Positions 16,818 through 26,979 of a stretch of DNA of 64,000 nucleotides are shown here, piece by piece. The stretch lies in NCBI GenBank assembly GCA_029624765.1, contig JARSSO010000027.1:1-64000 (forward strand), read 5' to 3'. How positions within the stretch are numbered: position 1 is the stretch's first letter; each line of letters starts with the position of its first letter. Origin of the DNA: Candidatus Contendibacter sp. Its GTDB lineage: Bacteria > Pseudomonadota > Gammaproteobacteria > Competibacterales > Competibacteraceae. Both the position numbers and the translations under genes were made by a program. The notes below the pieces were generated by a model. The model did no database searches and was not told the DNA's origin. It saw only the letters and a program-made list of their open reading frames with translations.

Positions 16818-17723
16818 TCAGGCCCCATCCCCGAACAGCCCGGTGGACAGATACCGGTCGCCCCGGTCGCAAATGATGGTGACGATCACGGCGTTTTCGA
16901 CTTCCGCCGACAATCGCAGCGCCGCCGCCACCGCGCCCCCGGCCGACACGCCGCAGCAAATGCCCTCCTCCCGCGCCAGCCGGCGCGTGGTGTCCTCGGC
17001 TTCGGCCTGGCTGACATCCATGACCCGATCCACCCGCGTGGGATCGTAGATCTTCGGCAGATACTCGACCGGCCAGCGGCGGATGCCGGCGATGCTGGAA
17101 CCCTCGGTCGGCTGCACGCCGACGATTTGCACCGTGGGGTTCCGTTCCTTCAGATAGCGCGACACGCCCATGATGGTGCCGGTGGTGCCCATCGCGCTGA
17201 CGAAGTGGGTCACGCGCCCACCGGTATCGCGCCAGATTTCGGGACCGGTGGTTTCATAATGGGCCAGTGGGTTGTCGGGATTGCCGAACTGGTCCAGCAC
17301 TCGGCCCCGCCCTTCCCGTTCCAGTTGCGCGGCCAGATCGCGGGCGCCTTCCATGCCCTCGTCCTTGCCGACCAGGATCAATTCCGCGCCGTAGGCCCGC
17401 ATCGCGGCGCGACGTTCGGCGCTCTGGTTTTCCGGCATGATCAAGGTCAGGCGGTAGCCCTTGATCGCCGCGATCATCGCCAGGGCGATACCGGTATTGC
17501 CGCTGGTGGCCTCGACCAGCCGGTCGCCGGGGTGGATGTCGCCGCGCGCCTCGGCCCGCTGGATCATGCTCAGCGCCGGCCGGTCCTTCACCGAGCCGGC
17601 GGGATTGTTGCCCTCCAGCTTGCCGAGAATGACGTTGGTGGTAGGGCCCGGCAACCGTTGCAACCGCGCCAGCGGGGTGCTGCCGACGAAGGCTTCGAGG
17701 GTGGGAAAATCGGAATGCGGCAT
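16818..17723 (-). CDS. cysM: Cysteine synthase B
   Basis: CysM makes cysteine from O-acetylserine and sulfide or thiosulfate with pyridoxal phosphate. The 301-residue protein shows the PLP-binding Lys46 in NPAGSVKDRPA, the phosphate/substrate loop SGNTG, and the cofactor loop GTTGTIMG. The start at 17723 gives MPHSDFPTLEAFVGSTPL, the normal N-terminus; a start at 17774 would add 17 residues with no match. It heads a likely operon with the sensor kinase and rlmD and is divergent from tamA. The linkage cysM-kinase-rlmD is known from pseudomonads and relatives. Choice of CysM over CysK rests on the short length, the RRW loop (GSSIAGIRRWP) and this context. Confidence 0.92.
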   Translation of the reverse strand: MPHSDFPTLEAFVGSTPLARLQRLPGPTTNVILGKLEGNNPAGSVKDRPALSMIQRAEARGDIHPGDRLVEATSGNTGIALAMIAAIKGYRLTLIMPENQSAERRAAMRAYGAELILVGKDEGMEGARDLAAQLEREGRGRVLDQFGNPDNPLAHYETTGPEIWRDTGGRVTHFVSAMGTTGTIMGVSRYLKERNPTVQIVGVQPTEGSSIAGIRRWPVEYLPKIYDPTRVDRVMDVSQAEAEDTTRRLAREEGICCGVSAGGAVAAALRLSAEVENAVIVTIICDRGDRYLSTGLFGDGA

Positions 17724-17893
17724 GGGGAAGGTCCAGGCGGTTCTTGAAAGTCGCGGCCCGCGGGGATTTGCCAAAACCGCGAAGCGTGCTAAATAGCGTT
17801 TGGCGGATTATAGCCGCTGCTTGCCCTGGAACCGCGCCCCGCCCCGTTCAACCGCCAACGTCATTGGCCCACCATCGCCCGCGACCGCTCCTC

Positions 17894-19693
17894 ATGCCCC
17901 GTTCCAGCCCGCGTCTCGCGTTCATCGGACTGCTGCTCTGCGTCCTGGCCGGCGCCGCCAAACCCCTGCCGGCCCAGGAAGACGCCGCGCCGCTGACCGC
18001 CACGGAAACCAGCGAAAACGGCAAGCTCACGGTGACGGTCGAGGGCGTGGACGGACCGTTGCGCGACAACGTGCTGGTCCTGCTGGAACTCAACCGCTTC
18101 GCCGACCAGACCGCGCCCGAGGAAACCCGCTTGCGCTGGCTGCATGGCAGGGCCGAGGCGCAGATTCGCGAGGCGCTGCAACCGTTCGGCTTCTACGAAC
18201 CCGTCATCGAGTCGTCCCTGAGTCGGATTCTCGGTGGCTGGCAAGCGCGCTATCGCATCCAGCCTGGCCGGCCGCTGCGCATCGCCACGCTGGACGTGCG
18301 CATTCTCGGCGAGGGCCAGCACGACCCGGCCTTCCAGCAGGCGGTGGCCAACATACCGCTCGCCCAGGGCCAGGTTCTCGATCAACCCCGGTACGAGCAG
18401 TTCAAGCAGGGGCTGGAAAGGCTGGCCACCGAGCGCGGCTATTTCAAAGCCCGCTTCACCGAGCACGTCATCGAGGTCAACCTGCAAGCTTATGAAGCCG
18501 CGATCCGGCTACATTACGACACCGGCCCGCGCTATCGTTTCGGCGCCATCACCTTCAAGCAGGATTTCCTGTCTCCCAAGCTGCTGAATCGCTATCCCCG
18601 CTTCAAACCGGGCGATCCCTACAACGCCAACGACCTGCTGAAACTGCAAGGCGATCTCAACGGCAGCCCATATTTCAGCCAGGTTCAGGTCAACGCCCCA
18701 CCCGACGCCGCTACCGAGACGACTCCGGTCGAGGTGGAACTGGAACCTGGCAAGCAGCACAAGTTCAGCGCCGGCGCTGGCTATGGCACCGACACCGGCG
18801 CGCGGGTCAGGCTAAAAGCGGAGCAACGCTGGCTTAACCGCCAGGGACACCACGCCGAGGAAGAACTGCTCTGGTCGCCGATCAAGGTGGTTCTCGGCGG
18901 CAAGTACTCCATTCCCGGCCAGGACCCCACCACCGACGCCTACACCCTGATCGCCGGCTACACCCAGCAAAACTACAACCAGCAGGATTACGAACAATAC
19001 ATCATCGGCGGCGGCTGGCAGCGGCAGGACGGCAAGTGGCTGAAAAATTACAGCCTGAACTATCAGTACGAGGAATTCAGCGTCGGCAACCAGCCCCGGA
19101 CCAGCGCGCTGCTGCTGATTCCCAGCCTGAACTGGACCTGGATCGACGCCGACGACCGTTTGTATCCCACCCGCGGCCTCCTGTTCGGCTTCGAACTGCG
19201 CGGCGCCTCGACGGCGCTGCTTTCGGACCTCGATTTCGCGCAAGGCCTGTTGCATCTGAAAGGCGTGTATGCCTTGAACGACGCCAGCCGGATCATCGCG
19301 CGGGGCGATGCCGGCACCACCCTGATCAGCCAGGGCTTCGAGAACCTGCCCACCTCCCTGCGGTTTTTCACCGGCGGCGACGCCAGCGTGCGCGGCTACG
19401 CCTACAACAGCATCGGTCCCACCGACGACGAGGGCACGGTCATCGGCGGCAAGAATCTGCTGGTGGGCAGCGTGGAATACGAACACCGCGTCTGGGACGG
19501 CTGGAGCCTCGCCGCCTTCGTGGACAGCGGCGATGCCTTCGATGGGGGAACGCCCGACATGAAGACCGGCGTCGGGTTTGGACTCCGCTGGCGCTCGCCG
19601 GTCGGGCCGGTGCGCATCGATCTGGCTTCCGGTCTGGATCGCCCGCCGGGCGATACGTTCCGATTCTCCTTCAGCATCGGACCCGATCTGTGA
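17894..19693 (+). CDS. tamA: Translocation and assembly module subunit TamA
   Basis: TamA is an outer-membrane Omp85 protein that works with TamB in assembling outer-membrane proteins and in phospholipid movement between membranes. The 599-residue product has a signal peptide (LAFIGLLLCVLAGAAKPLPAQ), about three POTRA repeats up to residue 270, and a 16-stranded beta barrel. The barrel contains the FFTGGDASVRGYAYNSIGP block (VRGY motif of Omp85 loop 6) and ends FRFSFSIGPDL, a short tail with an aromatic strand signal. The ATG at 17894 gives the signal peptide directly. The stop overlaps the GTG start of tamB (GTGA), so the pair is translationally coupled. Length matches the family (about 577 in E. 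coli). Confidence 0.93.
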   Translation: MPRSSPRLAFIGLLLCVLAGAAKPLPAQEDAAPLTATETSENGKLTVTVEGVDGPLRDNVLVLLELNRFADQTAPEETRLRWLHGRAEAQIREALQPFGFYEPVIESSLSRILGGWQARYRIQPGRPLRIATLDVRILGEGQHDPAFQQAVANIPLAQGQVLDQPRYEQFKQGLERLATERGYFKARFTEHVIEVNLQAYEAAIRLHYDTGPRYRFGAITFKQDFLSPKLLNRYPRFKPGDPYNANDLLKLQGDLNGSPYFSQVQVNAPPDAATETTPVEVELEPGKQHKFSAGAGYGTDTGARVRLKAEQRWLNRQGHHAEEELLWSPIKVVLGGKYSIPGQDPTTDAYTLIAGYTQQNYNQQDYEQYIIGGGWQRQDGKWLKNYSLNYQYEEFSVGNQPRTSALLLIPSLNWTWIDADDRLYPTRGLLFGFELRGASTALLSDLDFAQGLLHLKGVYALNDASRIIARGDAGTTLISQGFENLPTSLRFFTGGDASVRGYAYNSIGPTDDEGTVIGGKNLLVGSVEYEHRVWDGWSLAAFVDSGDAFDGGTPDMKTGVGFGLRWRSPVGPVRIDLASGLDRPPGDTFRFSFSIGPDL

Positions 19694-22600
19694 ACCTGTC
19701 CCGCGCCGTGCGCCGCCTGTTGTTCTGGCCATTCCGGCTGCTTCTGTTCCTGTTGCTCCTGCTCGTGCTGGCGGGTGGAATCGCCGTTTCCACCGAAACC
19801 GGCCTCAAAAGCCTGTTGGCGCTGGCTGAACGGGTCTTGCCCGGCCAGTTGAGCGTCGGCTCCGTCAGTGGCCGGCTGTTGGGACCCTTGCGGATCGAAC
19901 AGTTGCGTTACGAGCAAGGCGGGTTGAAGCTGGCGCTCGCCAGCGGTGAACTGGACTGGCAACCCACTGATCTGTTCGACGCCGCGCTGACCGTCCATCG
20001 CCTCCAGGTCGATGGGCTGGAACTGCAATGGCCGCCCAGCCAGGAAACCGCGCCTTCGACCGAACCGCTGGTTCTGCCCGACATCCGCCTGCCCCTGGCG
20101 ATCCACGTCAATGACCTGCAAGGTCATGCCCTCCGCATTCAGCCGCCGGGCGCTGAGCCCATCGTCATCGACGCTGTCAGCCTCAAGGCGCATACCGAGA
20201 CCGAGGGCTTGACCATCGAAACCCTGGCAGTCCGCGCGCCCCAGGGCGAGGCGCGGTTGAGTGGTCGGCTGAATCCCATCGGCGACTATCCGCTCCAGGT
20301 CCGGTTGAACTGGCGACTGCCGACCCCCGGCCATGGCGTTTTCACCGGCGAAGGCAACATCGAGGGCCAACTGGGCGACCGGCTGCGACTAACTCAGCAT
20401 GTTACCGGCGCGGCCACGCTGAACCTGAGCGGCGAGGTCCGCCAACCGCTGCGCCCGGAACCCGCCTGGTCGGCTCAGGCCAGGCTGGACGTGGCGGACC
20501 TCAAACCCTTCGTCCCGGACCTGGCCGGCAAGCCCCTGACCGTGCAACTCGATGCGCGCGGCGTGCTGGCCCGGTTCGAAGGTCAGGGTGAAATCGGCGC
20601 CACCCTGCCCGAACTGGGTCCCGCCATTCTGAAATTCACCGCCGCCGGTAACGAACGGGCGGTGAAGCTGGATGAACTGCGACTGACCGCCGCCGACCGG
20701 CCACTGGCGTTGACCGCCAAGGGCGATCTGCAATTCGCCGATTTGCGCTTCAACGCTTCCGGCCAGTGGCAATCCCTGGCCTGGCCGCTGACCGGCCCAG
20801 CCCAGGTGGAAAGCGCCCAGGGCGAATTTACCGCCGAAGGTACGTTCAACGACTACCGGTTCCAGCTTGCCGCCGAGGTGCAAGGCCCCGATATTCCCAA
20901 GGGCCGCTGGACGCTGACCGGTCAGGGTTCCGACCAGGCGGTGCGCGAAGTGAAGCTGAACGGCCAAACGCTGGAAGGCGCGATCCAGGGCAACGCCGAT
21001 GTCGCCTGGCTGCCCGCCGTGCGCTGGCGCACCGAACTGACCGGCACGGAACTCAACCCCGGCGCGCACTGGAAAGACGTGCCCGGCAAGCTGAACCTGC
21101 GGCTCAAAAGCGATGGCGGACTGGAACCGGCGGGGTTGCGCGCCAACCTCCTGCTGGAAGAACTGGCCGGGACGCTGAGCGGGCAAACGGTGCGCGGCAA
21201 CGCCGATGTCGCGGTTCAGGACCGGAATCTGACCATCAAGGCCCTGAAGATCAATGCCGGCGACGCCCGGCTGGAAGCGGACGGGTCGCTGGCGCAACGC
21301 TGGGATTTGCGCTGGAAACTGGATGCGCCGCAACTGAAATCCCTGCTCCCCGGCCTGAGCGGGACCATCGCCAGCAGCGGTAACTTGAGCGGTCCCGCCG
21401 ACCGGCCGGCGGTGGCGGCCAGTTTCACCGTGCGGGACCTGCGGCAAGGCGATACGCAAATTCAGCAATTGCGCGGCGAGGCCCGCGTGGACCTCGGCGG
21501 CGCCAACCGTTCCGTCCTGAAAGTCAGCGGCGAAGGGCTGACGCTCGGTGGTCAACGCTGGAAATCGCTCGCCCTCGACGGCGGCGGCACGCCCGCCGCG
21601 CACGATCTCAAGGCGGAGCTGGCCGGCGAGCCGGGCCGCTTTCTCCTGGCGCTCAGCGGCAGCCTGCAAACCCCGTCCCTGCTCTGGCAGGGCCGCGTCA
21701 CGCAACTCAGCGCCAGGGACACCGTCGCCGGGACCTGGAATCTGGACAAGCCGGCCCTGGCGCGCGCCTCGGCCAAGGCCGCCAGCCTCGATGTCGTTTG
21801 TCTGAGCAGCGCCCCCACCCGGATGTGCCTGCAAGGTCAATGGGAACAGTCCGGCGCGTTCAACGGTCGGCTGCAACTCAGCGACCTCACCCCGGACCGG
21901 TTCAAGCAGTTTCTACCTCAAGGCATGACGCTCGCGACCCGCATCGGCGGCGAAGCCAGCGCCAGCGGCAAGATCGGCGGCGCGCTCCAGGCCAGGGCCA
22001 ACCTGACCATCGCCCCCGGCAGCCTGAGCATGGAAGCCAACGGCCAGCCGGTTCGTTTCAAGCTCAACGGCGGCGGCGCGCAACTGCAAACCGATGGACG
22101 GACCGCGAGCGGTCAGGCGCGGCTGGACCTGGCGCAAACCGGACAATTGCAGGCCAGTCTGCAAGCGCAAGACCCGTTCGGCGCGGCCCGGCTGAGCGGC
22201 AAAATCAACGCGGCGATCACCGATCTGAAGATCGTCTCCGCCTTCGCGCCCCAGGTGCAAAACGTCACGGGACAATTGCGGGCCGATGTCAACGTCACCG
22301 GCACGCTTCCCAGGCTGGCGCTGCGCGGCGACATCCGACTGGAGAACGCCGGGGCCAGCATTCCCAAAGCCGGGATCAAGCTGGAGAACCTCCAATTCAC
22401 CGCCGCCAGCGATGGTCAGGGACCGCTGCGCCTTTCCGGTTCGGTCCGCTCCGCGCCCGGTCAGTTGCAACTGAGCGGAACCGTCGATCCGCTGAAGCCA
22501 CAACTGAATTTGACAGTCCGGGGCGAAAATTTCCAGGCGCTGAAAACCACCGATCTGCAAGTCCAGATCACCCCCGATCTCCAACTGGAGGCAACCCGGC

Positions 22601-23478
22601 AACAGGTCCATGTCAATGGAACGGTAACCATTCCAAGGGCTTATCTGCGACCAGGCGGCGAACGGCCAGGCGCGGTCAGGGCGTCCGACGATGTCGTCAT
22701 CGTCAACGGCGCCGATGGCGAAGCGCCGCCCAAACCCAGGGGACTGGATGTTTTCGCCAGGGTCCGGGTGATTCTGGGCAACGACGTGCAAGTGGAAACG
22801 CCTGCCTTCAAGGGTCGTTTACAAGGGAATCTGCTGATCGAGGAAACCCCGCAACTGGCCCCGCGAGGCAGCGGCAGCATCGAAGTCGTCGCCGGCAATT
22901 ACCGGATCTTTGGCGAGGAGATTCAAATTCAGCGCGGACAACTGCTGTTCAGCAGCAGCCCGCTCGACAACCCCGGTCTGGATTTGCGGGTGGTGCGACA
23001 GTCATCGGGCAGCGTCTTTACCGGCACGCGCGTTACTGCTGGCGCACAAATCCGCGGCACGCTGAAAAATCCCAAAATGACGCTGTTCTCGGACCCGAAG
23101 ATGCCCGACTCCAGTATTCTGTCCTATCTGGTGCTGGGCCGGGGGCCGCAAAATGGCGGATCGGGTGGCGAGTCCGCGCTGCTGTTCAAGGCCGCCAGCG
23201 CCCTGGGACTGGGTGGCGGCGCGTTCACCCAGAGTCTGGGCGAGGCGTTCGGCCTGGATGCCCTGCAACTGGGATCGGCCGGTGACGGTGGCGATGGAAC
23301 CTCGCTTATGCTGGGCAAATATCTGGCGCCGAATCTCTACATCGGCTACGGCGTCGGATTGTTGAACGCTGTGAACACGTTCAACGTCAAATATCAGCTC
23401 AGCCAGCGTCTGATGTTCGTATCGGCCAGCAGTACCGCCGGGATCGGCGCCGATCTGGTCTATACCATCGAACGTTGA
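19690..23478 (+). CDS. tamB: Translocation and assembly module subunit TamB
   Basis: TamB is a long inner-membrane-anchored protein that spans the periplasm and binds TamA. This 1262-residue version opens with a membrane anchor (LLFWPFRLLLFLLLLLVLAGGIAV) and continues with repeating beta-strand units of the AsmA-like/bridge-like groove type. It ends in the conserved TamB C-terminal domain: EIQIQRGQLLFSSSPLDNPGLDLR, then ILSYLVLGRGP, GKYLAPNLYIGYGVGL and a final GADLVYTIER. The GTG start at 19690 overlaps the tamA stop by 4 nt. E. coli TamB is 1259 residues, so the length is normal. No frameshift is visible across the gene. Confidence 0.93.
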   Translation: MNLSRAVRRLLFWPFRLLLFLLLLLVLAGGIAVSTETGLKSLLALAERVLPGQLSVGSVSGRLLGPLRIEQLRYEQGGLKLALASGELDWQPTDLFDAALTVHRLQVDGLELQWPPSQETAPSTEPLVLPDIRLPLAIHVNDLQGHALRIQPPGAEPIVIDAVSLKAHTETEGLTIETLAVRAPQGEARLSGRLNPIGDYPLQVRLNWRLPTPGHGVFTGEGNIEGQLGDRLRLTQHVTGAATLNLSGEVRQPLRPEPAWSAQARLDVADLKPFVPDLAGKPLTVQLDARGVLARFEGQGEIGATLPELGPAILKFTAAGNERAVKLDELRLTAADRPLALTAKGDLQFADLRFNASGQWQSLAWPLTGPAQVESAQGEFTAEGTFNDYRFQLAAEVQGPDIPKGRWTLTGQGSDQAVREVKLNGQTLEGAIQGNADVAWLPAVRWRTELTGTELNPGAHWKDVPGKLNLRLKSDGGLEPAGLRANLLLEELAGTLSGQTVRGNADVAVQDRNLTIKALKINAGDARLEADGSLAQRWDLRWKLDAPQLKSLLPGLSGTIASSGNLSGPADRPAVAASFTVRDLRQGDTQIQQLRGEARVDLGGANRSVLKVSGEGLTLGGQRWKSLALDGGGTPAAHDLKAELAGEPGRFLLALSGSLQTPSLLWQGRVTQLSARDTVAGTWNLDKPALARASAKAASLDVVCLSSAPTRMCLQGQWEQSGAFNGRLQLSDLTPDRFKQFLPQGMTLATRIGGEASASGKIGGALQARANLTIAPGSLSMEANGQPVRFKLNGGGAQLQTDGRTASGQARLDLAQTGQLQASLQAQDPFGAARLSGKINAAITDLKIVSAFAPQVQNVTGQLRADVNVTGTLPRLALRGDIRLENAGASIPKAGIKLENLQFTAASDGQGPLRLSGSVRSAPGQLQLSGTVDPLKPQLNLTVRGENFQALKTTDLQVQITPDLQLEATRQQVHVNGTVTIPRAYLRPGGERPGAVRASDDVVIVNGADGEAPPKPRGLDVFARVRVILGNDVQVETPAFKGRLQGNLLIEETPQLAPRGSGSIEVVAGNYRIFGEEIQIQRGQLLFSSSPLDNPGLDLRVVRQSSGSVFTGTRVTAGAQIRGTLKNPKMTLFSDPKMPDSSILSYLVLGRGPQNGGSGGESALLFKAASALGLGGGAFTQSLGEAFGLDALQLGSAGDGGDGTSLMLGKYLAPNLYIGYGVGLLNAVNTFNVKYQLSQRLMFVSASSTAGIGADLVYTIER

Positions 23479-23555
23479 TCGCAAGGGGCGAACCGCGCGT
23501 GGAGCGACTCCCACTCGCGTCCCCCTCCCTCTTCCCACCAGCGAGGTTGACCCTC

Positions 23556-24623
23556 ATGATCAAAACACTTGGATACGCTGCTCAAGACGCAACCACTCCC
23601 CTGAATCTTCATGCCTTCGAGCGGCGCGAACCGGGACCGCGCGACGTGCGAATCGAAATTCTCTACTGCGGCGTCTGCCATTCCGATCTGCATACCGTCC
23701 GCAACGAATGGCAAAACGCGGTCTATCCGGTCATCCCCGGCCATGAAATCGTCGGTCGAGTTACCCAGGTGGGCAACGAGGTCGCGACCTTCAAAGCCGG
23801 CGATCTGGCGGCGGTCGGTTGCATGGTCGATTCCTGCGGAACCTGTCCCGACTGTCGGGAAGGTCTGGAGCAGTATTGCCAGAACGAGATCGTCTTCACT
23901 TACAACAGTCCCGACCGGCATACCGGAAAGATGACCTACGGCGGCTATTCCAACCGGATCGTGGTTGACGAACGGTTCGTGCTGCGGGTGCCGGACCGGC
24001 TCGATCCGGCCGCCGCCGCGCCGCTGCTATGCGCCGGGATCACCACCTACTCGCCGCTGCGGCAATGGAAGGTCAGTCCCGGCCAGAAGATCGGGGTCGT
24101 CGGTCTGGGCGGTCTGGGCCACATGGCGGTGAAGTTCGCCCACGCCCTCGGCGCGCGGGTGGTGCTGTTCACCACCTCGCCGGGCAAGACCGACGACGCC
24201 CGGCGGTTGGGCGCCAACGAAGTGGTGGTGTCGAAAAACCCCGAGGAGATGAAGCCGCACGTCAGCAGTTTTGACTTCATTCTCAACACGGTGGCGGCGC
24301 CGCACAATCTGGACGCCTATCTCGACCTGCTTAAGCGCGACGGGACGATGTGTCTGGTTGGAGCGCCGGATCACCCCCACCCCGCGCCACACGTTTTCAA
24401 TCTGATCTTCAAGCGGCGACGGCTGGCCGGCTCACTGATCGGCGGCATCCGGGAAACCCAGGAGATGCTGGATTTCTGCGCCCAGCACGGCATCGTCTCG
24501 GATATCGAAATCATCCCGATCCAGAAGATCAACGAGGCTTACGAGCGAATGCTGCGCAGCGACGTGAAATACCGGTTCGTGATCGACATGGCCTCGCTGA
24601 AACCGGAAGGGGCCGGGGCATAG
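23556..24623 (+). CDS. Zinc-dependent alcohol dehydrogenase (YahK/AdhC-type)
   Basis: A 355-residue medium-chain dehydrogenase/reductase that oxidises alcohols or reduces aldehydes with NAD(P). It has the catalytic zinc ligands Cys and His in GVCHSDLH and GHEIVGRV, the structural zinc cysteines in DSCGTCPDCREGLEQYC, and the cofactor-binding turn GLGGLGHMAVKFA. The ending and the overall pattern match YahK/cinnamyl-alcohol dehydrogenase-like enzymes, most of which prefer NADPH and broad aldehydes. The ATG at 23556 is preceded by GAGG; in-frame codons upstream show no similarity. It stands 77 nt after tamB and may be read from it or alone. The precise substrate cannot be told from sequence. Confidence 0.88.
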   Translation: MIKTLGYAAQDATTPLNLHAFERREPGPRDVRIEILYCGVCHSDLHTVRNEWQNAVYPVIPGHEIVGRVTQVGNEVATFKAGDLAAVGCMVDSCGTCPDCREGLEQYCQNEIVFTYNSPDRHTGKMTYGGYSNRIVVDERFVLRVPDRLDPAAAAPLLCAGITTYSPLRQWKVSPGQKIGVVGLGGLGHMAVKFAHALGARVVLFTTSPGKTDDARRLGANEVVVSKNPEEMKPHVSSFDFILNTVAAPHNLDAYLDLLKRDGTMCLVGAPDHPHPAPHVFNLIFKRRRLAGSLIGGIRETQEMLDFCAQHGIVSDIEIIPIQKINEAYERMLRSDVKYRFVIDMASLKPEGAGA

Positions 24624-24634
24624 AAGACCGCCCG

Positions 24635-24654
24635 CCCTCTCCGCCAGGGGAGGG
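24635..24654. repeat. Short GC-rich hairpin between convergent genes
   Basis: ccctctcc-gcca-ggggaggg forms an 8-bp stem (one G-U pair) with a 4-nt loop between the dehydrogenase and the converging thioredoxin-like gene. There is no T-run, so it is not a classic terminator. It resembles a truncated copy of the palindromic element found inside rlmD. Confidence 0.5.
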
Positions 24655-24711
24655 ACGTGGCGCCCTTCTTTGGAAAACGGGGGTCCGTCGAGGAACCGAT
24701 GTCGCGGTCGC

Positions 24712-25293
24712 TCAGCGGTAATATTCCGGCTCGCTCCCCGCTTTCCACTTGATGTTGCAGCCGATGCTGGGCTTCTGGTCGGACGAAACCGGTCCACCCG
24801 CCAGCGCCGCGTCCACCGCCGCGCGCAGATCGGCGCCCGTCACTGGAATGGAGTTACCCGGTCGGCTGCCGTCGAACTGGCCGCGATAAACCAGCTTGCG
24901 AGCCGCGTCGAACAGGAAGAAATCCGGCGTGCAGGCGGCTCGATAGGCCTTGGCCACCGCCTGGGTCTCGTCGTACAGATACGGAAAGGGATAACCGAAC
25001 GTCCGGGCTTCCTCGGCCATTTTCGCCGGACTGTCGCCAGGATAATTCACCACGTCATTAGCGCTGATGGCGACGATGGCCAGTCCCTGGGCCTGACACT
25101 CTCGCGCGAACCGAACCAGACCCTCGCGGATATGTTTGACGAACGGGCAGTGATTGCACATGAAGATCACCAGCAACGCCGGAGCGTTCTGAAAATCCGC
25201 CAGGGCGACGACCCGGCCAGCCGCGGGTTCCGGCAGACTGAACGCAGGCGCGGGCGTGCCCAGTGGAAGCATGGTGGAAGCGGTTTGGGCCAT
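24712..25293 (-). CDS. Thioredoxin-family (AhpC/TSA-like) redox protein
   Basis: A 193-residue thioredoxin-fold protein. The active region is LLVIFMCNHCPFVKH, where CNHC forms a CxxC pair in a peroxiredoxin-like context, followed by GLAIVAISANDVVNYPGDSP and TPDFFLFDAARKLVYRGQFD, the usual features of this AhpC/TSA-like subgroup. It ends with SIGCNIKWK, a further conserved Cys. There is no signal peptide, so it is cytoplasmic. The ATG at 25293 has GAGG upstream; an upstream start would add 35 residues without similarity. It is transcribed towards the alcohol dehydrogenase and divergently from the DegQ-like protease gene. Likely role: thiol-based peroxide or disulfide reduction. Confidence 0.82.
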   Translation of the reverse strand: MAQTASTMLPLGTPAPAFSLPEPAAGRVVALADFQNAPALLVIFMCNHCPFVKHIREGLVRFARECQAQGLAIVAISANDVVNYPGDSPAKMAEEARTFGYPFPYLYDETQAVAKAYRAACTPDFFLFDAARKLVYRGQFDGSRPGNSIPVTGADLRAAVDAALAGGPVSSDQKPSIGCNIKWKAGSEPEYYR

Positions 25294-25488
25294 GACTCTA
25301 CACCTCAAGGGTCGGCGGACAGGGTCGAAATTCGGGGCGAACCGCTCGCTTTGACCGATGCCGCCGCGCCAGGTTGCGCCCGGCCCCGCCCGAACCAAGC
25401 CGGTCCGCCATGGTCAATCCCGACGAACTTGACGGTTTTTCGCGAATTTCACCGATTCTTTCAAGGATTCTTTCAAGGAGAGTTTTCG

Positions 25489-26889
25489 ATGCAACAACTC
25501 AGAACCTCGCTCTGGCCCATCGCCCTGCTTGGTTTTTTGCTGGGGAGCGCGCTGGCCCGGGCGGCGGACTATCCCGATTTCGTCACCCTGGTCGAGCGGT
25601 ACAGCCCGGCGGTGGTCAGCATCCAGACCAAGGCGGAAACCAAGCAAAATCCGTTGGGACGCAGTCACCCACGGATTCCCGAAGACAGCCCGTTCCACGA
25701 CTACTTCAAGAAGTTTTTCGAGCAAATGCCGGATTTACCCACGCCGCCGCGCTCCTCGGTCGGTTCCGGCTTCATCATTTCGGCGGATGGTTACATCGTC
25801 ACCAACGCCCACGTGGTCGACGAGGTGGACAGCATCGTGGTCGGGCTGAGCGACCGCAGCGAACTGCCCGCCCAGGTCGTCGGCAGGGATCGCCGCAGCG
25901 ACATCGCCCTGCTCAAGGTGAAAACCGACGCCAGCCTGCCCACCGTCAAGATCGGCGACAGCCACAAAGCCAAGGTGGGCCAGTGGGTACTGGCCATCGG
26001 CTCGCCGTTTGGCTTCGAGCGCACCGCGACTCAAGGGATCATCAGCGCCCTGGGCCGCAGCCTGCCCAGCGACAACTACGTGCCCTTCATCCAGACCGAC
26101 GCCGCCGTCAATCCCGGCAATTCCGGCGGGCCGCTGTTCAATCTCGACGGCGAGGTGATCGGCGTCAATTCGCAGATCTACAGCCGTTCCGGCGGCTATC
26201 AGGGTCTGTCCTTCGCCGTGCCCATCGACGTCGCCATGGAAGTCGTCGATCAGCTCAAGACCGGCGGCAAGGTGGCGCGCGGCTGGCTGGGGGTCATGAT
26301 CCAGGAAGTCACCCCGGAACTGGCGCAATCCTTCGGACTCGACAAGCCGCGCGGCGCCCTGGTCGGGCAAGTGCTGGCCGACGGCCCGGCGCAGCAGGCC
26401 GGGGTCAAGGCCGGTGACATCATTATCGCCTTCAACGGTCAGCCGGTGCCCACCTCCAAGGATTTGCCGCTGATGGTCGGCCGCACCCGGCCCGGCGTCA
26501 GCTTGCCGCTGACCGTCATCCGCGACGGCAAGGAGCAAGCCTTGACCGTCCGCATCGCGGAACTGCCCGAGGACACCAAGCTGCAACAAGCCATCGCCGA
26601 ACCGTCCTCCCGCAACCGGCTGGGCCTGATCGTGGCCGACCTGCCCGCCGGCAAGCGAAAAGCCGGCACGCAGGGCGTGCTGGTCAAGGACGTCGACGAA
26701 GGCCCCGCCGCCAGCGCCGGCATTCGTCCGGGCGACATCATCGTTCGCCTCAACCATGCCGAGGTTACCGAACCCGAGCAGTTCGCGGATCTGGTGAAAG
26801 CGTTGCCGACGGGTCGACCCATCCCGGTATTGATCAAGCGCGACGAAGGCGCGTTGTTCCTGGCGCTGACGATTCCCGACAAGGAGTAG
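25489..26889 (+). CDS. degQ: Periplasmic serine endoprotease DegP/DegQ-type
   Basis: A 466-residue periplasmic protease and chaperone of the HtrA family. The signal peptide ([19 protein letters not shown]) ends near residue 26. The catalytic triad is His108 in TNAHVV, Asp138 in SDIALLKV and Ser212 in GNSGGP. Two PDZ domains follow (about 265-355 and 375-460), including [16 protein letters not shown] and [16 protein letters not shown]. The start at 25489 has a strong AAGGAG. Just before it the 12-mer attctttcaagg is duplicated in tandem (about 25454-25477), and the second copy supplies part of the Shine-Dalgarno. The short loop LA places it nearer DegQ/MucD than DegP, but the symbol is a best guess. 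Confidence 0.88.
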   Translation: MQQLRTSLWPIALLGFLLGSALARAADYPDFVTLVERYSPAVVSIQTKAETKQNPLGRSHPRIPEDSPFHDYFKKFFEQMPDLPTPPRSSVGSGFIISADGYIVTNAHVVDEVDSIVVGLSDRSELPAQVVGRDRRSDIALLKVKTDASLPTVKIGDSHKAKVGQWVLAIGSPFGFERTATQGIISALGRSLPSDNYVPFIQTDAAVNPGNSGGPLFNLDGEVIGVNSQIYSRSGGYQGLSFAVPIDVAMEVVDQLKTGGKVARGWLGVMIQEVTPELAQSFGLDKPRGALVGQVLADGPAQQAGVKAGDIIIAFNGQPVPTSKDLPLMVGRTRPGVSLPLTVIRDGKEQALTVRIAELPEDTKLQQAIAEPSSRNRLGLIVADLPAGKRKAGTQGVLVKDVDEGPAASAGIRPGDIIVRLNHAEVTEPEQFADLVKALPTGRPIPVLIKRDEGALFLALTIPDKE

Positions 26890-26910
26890 GCATCCGGGCG
26901 TCAACGATAA

Positions 26911-26950
26911 AGCGAGGCAGCCGCAAGCCGACGTTCACAGACGCCTCGCT
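26911..26950. other. Hairpin after the degQ-type gene
   Basis: agcgaggc at 26911-26918 and gcctcgct at 26943-26950 form a perfect 8-bp stem with a 24-nt loop, 22 nt after the protease stop. It lacks an immediate T-run, so intrinsic termination is doubtful; it could stabilise the 3' end of the transcript. Confidence 0.4.
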
Positions 26951-26979
26951 TCAACGCTACAATGGCCGTTGTTTTTTGT

